A stretch of 15,594 nt of DNA from Phellopilus nigrolimitatus. Taxonomy: Eukaryota; Basidiomycota; Agaricomycetes; Hymenochaetales; Hymenochaetaceae. The stretch spans positions 1-15,594 of the forward strand of contig JAJOHG010000519.1 in the NCBI GenBank assembly GCA_021029095.1. Reading direction: 5' to 3'. Shown here one piece after another: positions 9,464-15,594 of the stretch. Under the pieces are notes generated by a model. It searched no databases. It was not told the DNA's origin and worked only from the letters and a program-made list of their open reading frames with translations. Position 1 is the stretch's first letter. Every line of letters starts with the position of its first letter. The position numbers and the translations under genes are program-made.

Positions 9464-9589
9464 ATGTCTTCCTCATCCTTTCTGGCGAACTCGTCGTCGG
9501 ACTCCTTATCATCCTTCTTGCACTCGAATGCTGGCAAAGCAACGCCTTTCATGTCTTTCCGTCGCCCGCGATGCGTGCAGAACGTCTAG
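9464..9589 (+). promoter_or_regulatory. Possible upstream reading frame overlapping the carboxylase start
   Basis: An ATG at 9464 in the context GTGACCATGTC opens a 41-codon Ser-rich frame that ends at 9589, after the main ATG at 9528 and in a different frame. If transcription starts upstream of 9464 this would be an overlapping upstream ORF able to reduce translation of the carboxylase. If transcription starts in the pyrimidine-rich stretch around 9480-9520, it is not in the mRNA at all. Confidence 0.3.
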
Positions 9590-12440
9590 ATACGCCCGCT
9601 CCTGTACTCGACGCCATTTCAGCGCGGACGTCCTGCCCTCGCTCGTCTCGACTGCGTCGCCCGAGTTCGCGCAAAGGAAAGAGGCGATGGACGGTCTGGT
9701 GGCGGATCTTGAAAGTAAACTAGCGAAGACGCGGTTGGGCGGAGGCACGAAGGCTGCGGAGAGGATGCGCGGAAGGGGGAAGATGCTTCCCCGGGAACGG
9801 TTGAGTTTCTCTCTCTTACTCAACGTCATATCTTGTCCATCTTATAATTACTCCGTCTAGACTCGCTGCTCTATTAGATACCGGGTCGCCTTTCCTAGAG
9901 CTCTCGCCGCTCGCCGCGTATGAAGTTTATGGGGACGATAAGGTTCCTGGTGCGGGTATGATCACCGGTATTGGACGCATCTCTGGTAGGGAGTGTATGG
10001 TCGTAGTGAACGACCCGACTGTCAAAGGCGGTTCGTACTATCCACTAACCGTGAGTGTCCTACCTCGAGTGGTATCGTAAAACCTGTTAATACCTGTGAC
10101 AGGTTAAGAAACACCTGCGCGCACAAGAGATCGCACGTGAACATAGGCTGCCGTGTGTATACCTTGGTAAGGTTTCTTTGTCTCCGACCCCTTTCTATGC
10201 TCCTTCATTTCTGTGATTACCGTTGACGATGTGCTGGTCGGGGACCCATGAATGGTCCGGCTGAGCCTATAGACCTGACCACCGACGAAACCCTTTTTTT
10301 CGCACATTTTTCTTACACCTTTTATTCAAACGAACCGAATGGGCTTGATGTGCTGCCTCCGCTCGACGGCATCCTTGGAGACATCACACAGCCTTGAAAC
10401 TGCAAAATCCACATCACCTGCGAATTTTGCACTCGACTGCGTTGCTCCCAAAATGCGTGCCAGAACGGAGGATGCGCTTTTCTCAAATCTAACTTGGTTT
10501 GGTGCAGTAGCTGCTTGTCGTGCATCAGTGAATCGAATATTTCTTTCTGACAACCTTCATGTCGCGTCCACCTCGGATGCTTGCGGATCATATTATGTTC
10601 TAGCTCGCGGCATCACTGCTCCATAATGCCCGAAGATGAGGAAGGGGAACTAGGACTTCGTTGAATTTTAAGGCGAATAAAGACAAAATACGCGGTGTCG
10701 CCGTGAGGTTTTGACGAAGTGTCTTGACAAACTTCATCAGCAGTTTCGTAATGGACGCGCTGACATACTTTTTCTTTCAGTTGAATCTGGTGGAGCAGCT
10801 CTGCCACATCAAGCAAACGTATGAACTTCTTGTCCTTCGGTTCGTTTTCAAAGTGTTAATTACGTTCCCCGGTATCAGGTTTTTCCGGACAAAGAACATT
10901 TCGGAAGAATATTTTATAATATGGTATGCATACCATATTTCAAACATCTGTCCATCCTTGCGTGAGCATTGAACCCCTTGCAGGCCCAAATGTCTGCTCT
11001 GCGCATCCCGCAAATATCTGTCGTTCACGGCATCAGTGTTGCTGGCATGTAGCTTCATACTTAAGCGTTCGTAGTCTATTTTCTTAATGAGGGACAGGCG
11101 GCGCGTACGTCCCTGCGATGTCCGATCAAACCATCATCGTGCGTAACCAGGGGCGCATTTTCTTGGCAGGCCCGCCTCTTGTGCGTGCGGCGACGGGCGA
11201 GGAAGTCGATGAAGAGACGCTCGGCGGCGGCGAGATGCACGCGCGCGAAAGCGGTGTGGTGGATTATCTCGTAGGTAGCGACGAGGAAGGCATACAGTGT
11301 GCTCGAGCGTGCCTGGCCGACCTAGGCGGGGATATAATCTCAGAAGAGGTGAGATTCCGTTTTCCCTTACGAACAAGTCAATCTTACTTTGAGATTCCAA
11401 ATTCAGAAGCAGCACCTACCTGCAGAGCCGCCACTCTACCCCGGTCACGAGCTCCATGGCATTGTCGGTACGGATGTGCGCCAAGCCATCGATATGCGCG
11501 CCGTCATCGCGCGCCTCGTTGACGGCTCACGCTTCCGCGAGTTCAAAAAGGAATACGGGACGACGCTTGTGACAGGCTTCGCGGCGATCCACGGCGTCCC
11601 CGTCGGCATACTCGCGAACGAGGGCGTTTTGCTCTCGCCTACCGCACTCAAGGCGACGCACTTCATCGAGCTGTGCTCGCAGCGCGGGATCCCGCTGGTA
11701 TTCCTAGTCAATGTCACGGGTGCGGCGCTTGTCCATCTGCATCGTGCTCTTATCGTATAACGGCTATTCGCTTGCTAGGTTACATGGTTGGCTCGAAGGC
11801 CGAGCGCGGTGGCATTGCGAAGGACGGCGCAAAGATGGTTCGCGCGGTCGCGTGCGCCGATGTGCCGAAGTATACTGTTATCGTAGGCGGGAGCTTTGGT
11901 GCAGGAAACTACGGTCAGTCGTTGTTTCTAAGAAGAGATTTACTCGGCAATTGACGTACGATTGCTAATAGGCATGTGCGGACGAGCGGTACGTTTTAGC
12001 ACTGCTTAAATATTTAGGCTTTTCTGACAAGTTCCATATTTGCAGTACTCGCCTCGGTTCCTGTGGATGTGGCCAAACGCAAAAGTGTCTGTCATGGGCT
12101 CGCAGCAGCTTTCCCAAGTGATGACCACTGTGTCGAAGTATGTATTCCCTTCTTATTCTTCATCGAGCTCTCAGTGTTCTGATGGCTTCTCTTCACCAAT
12201 CAGAGATCCGACCCAGCACTCCGCCCTTTCCGCAGAGATCGATGCGCAGTCTACTGCGTACTACTCAACCGCGCGCCTTTGGGACGACGGCATCATCCGT
12301 CCCGAGGATACGCGCGACACGCTTGGTCTCGCCCTCGGACTATCATATAAAAGAGAAGAAGCGAAGAAACTGGACGGGGGAGCTGGGGAAGCACGACGTG
12401 GGATGGAGAGGGCAGGGGATTTGGCGTGTTCAGAATGTAA
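9528..12440 (+). CDS. MCCC2: 3-methylcrotonyl-CoA carboxylase beta subunit, mitochondrial
   Basis: Carboxyltransferase subunit of 3-methylcrotonyl-CoA carboxylase, which moves CO2 from biotin on the alpha subunit to 3-methylcrotonyl-CoA in leucine breakdown in mitochondria. The ATG at 9528 gives an Arg-rich, nearly acid-free N-terminus ([20 protein letters not shown]) typical of import signals. Exons: 9528-9799, 9861-10050, 10103-10166, 10781-10818, 10879-10923, 10984-11044, 11098-11348, 11407-11719, 11779-11913, 11972-11988, 12046-12137, 12204-12440. All internal junctions keep frame. Landmarks in order are [60 protein letters not shown], the acyl-CoA region [13 protein letters not shown], and [20 protein letters not shown]. 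The family ending FGVFRM-stop is at 12420-12440 but in another frame than the rest of exon 12, implying a one-base loss, likely in the G run 12376-12380. As written, the frame runs on to 12492. Length is about 571 residues, normal for the family. Confidence 0.95.
10167..10780 (+). other. Unusually long intron 3 of the carboxylase gene (614 nt)
   Basis: The intron runs from GTAAGG to TTTCTTTCAG, and joining its flanks gives LPCVYL followed by VESGGA in frame. The gene's other ten introns are 52-66 nt, so about 550 nt of extra sequence sits here. A CTGAC branch-like site lies just before the acceptor (near 10760). AATAAA occurs on the plus strand near 10676, and GAATAAAAG directly follows a stop codon on the minus strand near 10320-10330. 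No terminal inverted repeats or target-site duplication were found. Confidence 0.85.
10326..10553 (-). other. Candidate antisense reading frame inside carboxylase intron 3
   Basis: A 75-codon minus-strand frame lies in the long intron. It has balanced, protein-like composition and includes [16 protein letters not shown] and [18 protein letters not shown]; it ends in TGA followed by AATAAA. It has no ATG start of its own. TTGTCAG just upstream (near 10545-10551) could serve as a splice acceptor, so this might be the last exon of a nested gene. The opposite strand has a 95-codon frame (10339-10626) of similar length, so coding status is unproven. I do not recognise the sequence. Confidence 0.3.
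10918..10939. repeat. 22-bp perfect palindrome over a splice donor
   Basis: The sequence AATATGGTATG is followed immediately by its reverse complement CATACCATATT. It covers the last bases of carboxylase exon 5 and the start of intron 5, with the donor GTATGC beginning at 10924. In RNA it could fold into a hairpin that buries the donor site. Confidence 0.85.
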
Positions 12441-13028
12441 AGCTACTAGTGTCGTGGAATCACGACGTACAAATGTATGGACACAGTCTTAGTTCTCAGC
12501 GAACTCGGTATGTAAGTTGTGATGCACTTGCTGCAAGCATTGAAGTAGAAGATCAATGCTTTCCTTTACCTCATCCTCTTTGTAGCGCCTATTATCTGAA
12601 ATTATCATCAGCAGAAAGCATGACTGCGCTATGTGCTTCATATACGTGGGACCTCAAGCTTGTGTTGCACAATGTGAATTGAAATTCGTCATCGGATTGC
12701 GAAAAGTGAATTCTAACTCATGGTGTCTTTTTTCCCCTTGCGTGAAGAAATTTGTTTCAACCCTTTTTATGAAGCCTTGTACATATTTCTCGGATTACGT
12801 GTACATTCATTCTTAGGTTCTCATTCAGTGTAACCTAATTTGAAATCGGGTTACGAATTCCCTTGTCATGTAAACGAAATTACTGCACAGCAGCGCTATT
12901 ACTTATCTAAGGCAGTGATCCACTGCACGTACGTGCGCAATGGGCGGAGTTTCCGCGTCGCGTCACGCTTCAACAACGAACCACCATCTTTGACGTTCAT
13001 CTTCTCAAACTCGCCACAACGAATAGCC
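12441..13028. other. Intergenic region between carboxylase and TPR/F-box genes
   Basis: No gene was found in this stretch of about 590 bp. It must hold the carboxylase 3' end and the promoter of the next gene on the same strand. A perfect 12-bp palindrome, GCACGTACGTGC, at 12925-12936, about 95 bp before the next start codon, is a plausible binding site for a dimeric factor. Open frames across this stretch lack recognisable content. Confidence 0.45.
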
Positions 13029-14864
13029 ATGACATGGAGCGATTCTTTCAAACAAGGCATACAATTATTCCGGCAGGGAAAGCATGAAGAGTCTTTGAAC
13101 AAGTTCAATGAGGTTCGTGGTCACCTTTATCGAGAAACGGAGTCGGATGTCACCAAGGTAAAATAGGCGATATTAAAAAACAGCAAAGAAAAGTCTGTTT
13201 ATGATTCCAGGGCAGCCGCGTTCGAGAAGCTGGACCGACCGGTAGATGCGTTGAGGGATTCCAAAAAGGTCATAGACCTTGCGCCGGGCTCATGGCAGGT
13301 TGTCCAATGTCTCCGATTGTCCATTGTCCTTTTTCCTTAAAGCTTTATCTCGCAGGGATACGCACGATCAGCGCGTCTTTTTCTTCAGATCAAGAAACCT
13401 GAAGCTTCACTAAAAATGGCGGAGCTTGCCCTAGAGCGACTAAAGGGCTCGGACGAGAAGAGGCGCGTTGAGCTTGATGCTCTGAAACAACAGGCGCTCA
13501 AAGACCTGGAACCTCCACCGCGCTTTTTCTCCAAATTACCAGTTGAGATATGCAGCGCGATATTTGCTCTTGTTGCAGGCAAAAGCAGCTCAAATACGCT
13601 CGCGCTCACTCTCGTCTGCCGAGGCTGGCGGGAAATCATCCTTAACATGCCCTCGCTATGGCGGCGACTGGTGCTCACACCGAAGACGAGCGGCAAAAAG
13701 GTCAATGCGTGGCTGAAACGGTCCAAAGGAACTCTCTCGAGCCTGGAGATCCGCAATGATTTCAATTTCGATGCCCGGCCAAACATACTGCGCTATGCGT
13801 CGGAGAGCTTTTGGGCAAAGCTCGAGAGCTTAAAAGTAACTCTATCTAGTGAAACGAGATCAGTGGATCAGGCTCTTCCCTCAGGGGCGGTCGCCCAGCT
13901 TCAGCTACAGGCGCTTGAAGTTAACAACTGTCGCCAGTGCTTACTATACGTGGATGACAGTCCCTTAAAAAATTTGGACATGACGCGCTTATCTTCACTC
14001 GTAATTGATTGGATTGGCACTTCATGGAAGTACCTTCTTCCATGTACTGTTTTGAGGACGCTCAATATCCAAGGAGACTGGGTCAAACCCAGGGACATCT
14101 TCTCAGTCCTTGCGCAAAATCCTCTTCTCGAGACACTCATACTCGCTTCGGTTGAAGTGTCTCCGCAAGATCCGGTTGAGATCTCCGAGCCCATTGAACT
14201 CATTCACCTCCGTCACCTCCATTTGTCCGTCACCCGAAGCACCAATGTATACTTTCGCTACCTCCGCTTCCCGAATCTTGAGGCGCTCAACATAGAAAGG
14301 GCAGGGATGCAATTTGAGGACAGGCGCTGCCTCGATGTGCTAGTAGAGCAGTCCCTGCCGCATCTCACGGATCTGCGATTTAGTCAATGCGGTCTCGAGC
14401 GCCTGGACGTACTCGTACCACTCCTCCAATCGGCGCATAGACTAAAACGCTTTGCTTGTTGGCGGTGTTTAGAGACAAAGGCAGTCAGCACTGTCCTTAC
14501 GGCGCTGGCGGAGCAGGTTCCAAGTTCCTATTCCCAAGAAGGGGCGGAGACAGACGAGCGGCCGATCTGCTGCCCGCGCTTGCAACACTTGGACTTTACG
14601 AGAACCGCAGATCTGAAAGCGGGACCGATCGTGCGACTTGTCAAGGCACACTTTCCACCTGCGGACGTGCCGCTGCAAAGAGATTCAGACCCGTCTACGG
14701 CGATTGTACCCCCGTTGCTTCAGCTCCCAATACAGACGCTGATTCTCGATGATTGCGATGCATTCGACTCAGACGCGTTGACATGGTTGCGGGCGAAGGT
14801 ACCGCAGGTCAACTTCAAGATGTCGCAATTCAGTAAAGTACGGATACGAGGCCTAGTAATTTAG
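13029..14864 (+). CDS. TPR and F-box domain protein with leucine-rich C-terminus
   Basis: Intact 574-residue protein from three exons, 13029-13112, 13167-13298 and 13356-14864, with introns of 54 and 57 nt; joining them keeps one open frame. Residues 1 to about 110 form TPR-type helices: WSDSFKQGIQLFRQGKHEES, then VYDSRAAAFEKLDRPVDAL, then GYARSARLFLQIKK. An F-box follows at about residues 129-177, with FFSKLPVEICSAIFALV and LVCRGWREIILNMPSLW. The rest is leucine-rich repeat-like, with phrases such as FPNLEALNIERAGMQFEDR and CPRLQHLDFTRTADL. F-box proteins of this layout act as substrate adaptors of SCF ubiquitin ligases, with TPR and leucine-rich parts for partner binding. The target is unknown. 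It differs clearly in build from the single-exon F-box copies at the left end and is not one of that array. The start is chosen because it opens the TPR and lies right after a stop-containing promoter region. Confidence 0.9.
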
Positions 14865-15085
14865 TGTTTGATAGTTTGCAAACCTTCGAACAAAGCTTCT
14901 CAGAAGCGAACGTATGGCAATTCTGTGCTAGATGTATACTTAATCACTTGCTCATCTAGTAAGTATCGCAGGGCGAAGACATGGCCCAACCGTTTTTCAT
15001 TGTGAGAGCCTACGCATGTTCTTGGTTCCACCTCTTCTCATGTACAGTACAGGTACAAACAAGAACTATTTAAATATCAGGTACT

Positions 15086-15594
15086 TTATGCGAGTAGCGC
15101 CGCCGCCCGCTCACCCTCACTTTTAAACGTCTGCAGTGCATCCCATGCTTTGCCAGACGTGATGCTCTCGCGTGCCAACTTTACGCCTTCCTTATAATCA
15201 TCCGCGAGACCGGCTACGACGAGCAGCGCCGACGCATTCAGCAACACAAAGTCAAGCACGGGCTCCAGCGACTCTGGGATCCGCGTCCCAGATGTGAGCA
15301 ATGCCTTGAACGCTTCCGAGTTCTCCGCCGCTGTCCCGCCCGAGACGCGCGCGAGCGCGTGCACGCATAGTCCAAATTGGCTTGGGTGCAACGTGTGCTC
15401 CGTAATTTCTCCGTCTTTGAGCTCCCACGCGTGCGTGTCGCCCGCACAGCTGATCTCATCGAGTCCTTCCGCACCGCATACAACCAACGCACGCGCGACG
15501 CCGCGTCACGCAGGCTGCGCGCAAACGTCGCACCGAGGTCGCGCTCAGCGACGCCGTACGAGCCCGTGCGGGTGCGCGGGTTGATGAGCGGCCC
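15086..15594 (-). CDS. TRP4: Anthranilate phosphoribosyltransferase, C-terminal part
   Basis: This enzyme joins anthranilate to phosphoribosyl pyrophosphate, an early step of tryptophan synthesis in the cytosol. The visible part starts at the right edge with GPLINPRTRTGSYGVAERDL, matching the family GPL(L/I)NP block, and continues with FARSLRDA, VVCGAEGLDEIS and DGEITEHTLHPSQFGL, ending in ALLA-stop at 15086. No introns are seen here. The frame changes once: the GPLINP part (15594 to about 15505) and the GLDEIS part (about 15500-15086) are offset by one base, best explained by a G missing on the minus strand at the CC of 15501-15502. The missing base may be a sequencing error, since both sides are well conserved. 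The gene converges on the TPR/F-box gene with about 220 bp between their stops. Confidence 0.9.

Noticed and set aside
11118..12350. Separate bacterial-type carboxyltransferase genes in several frames
   Set aside because: The pieces join into one spliced gene with frame-preserving short introns, so they are exons and not separate genes or horizontal transfer.
12140..12682. Plus-strand frame of 180 codons at the end of the carboxylase gene
   Set aside because: It spans carboxylase intron 11 and the last exon in the wrong frame and then non-coding sequence; no family match.
13385..13786. Minus-strand frame opposite the TPR/F-box gene
   Set aside because: Shadow of a well-supported coding exon on the plus strand.

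Overview
The window reads as nuclear DNA of a basidiomycete fungus, most likely an agaricomycete. The reasons are: conserved genes cut by many short introns (about 52-66 nt, GT...AG with CTAAC/CTGAC-type branch sites); a locally multiplied F-box family; a degraded serine-protease-like gene of a type common in agaricomycetes; and close gene spacing on both strands. Species cannot be named from sequence alone. I see no virus, bacterial operon, CRISPR array, tRNA, rRNA or intact transposon.

Left part (1-9215), a gene graveyard. Three related copies of an F-box gene lie on the minus strand (A 1-478, B 1275-2580, C 7741-9098), with a more diverged 3' fragment D (3030-3545). Copy A is open as far as it is visible. 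Copy B is broken by an 8-bp duplication, a stop codon and a 19-bp deletion. Copy C is broken by five one-base indels. B and C share flanks beyond the coding part, so this is segmental duplication. Between them lie a 157-bp almost pure C tract (641-797), a protease-like pseudogene with several frameshifts (3794-5672), a remnant with three in-frame stops (5765-6406), a GC-rich stretch without a recognisable gene (6640-7020), and a two-exon old-yellow-enzyme fragment that ends where the duplicated F-box flank begins (7240-7605).

Right part (9216-15594), ordinary conserved genes. The beta subunit of mitochondrial 3-methylcrotonyl-CoA carboxylase (9528-12440, plus, 12 exons) is followed by an intact 574-residue TPR plus F-box protein (13029-14864, plus, 3 exons). 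The C-terminal part of anthranilate phosphoribosyltransferase (15086-15594, minus) converges on it. The carboxylase gene has one unusually long intron (614 nt), one GC-AG intron and a 17-nt exon. It and the anthranilate phosphoribosyltransferase gene each carry one apparent single-base frameshift in a G run.

The genes do not form a pathway cluster: leucine breakdown, tryptophan synthesis and probable SCF-type ubiquitination sit side by side. I found no convincing new system. The most notable signals are the decaying F-box array, the homopolymer tract, the long carboxylase intron with an unexplained antisense reading frame, and the repeated one-base frameshifts, which raise the question of sequencing error versus true decay.
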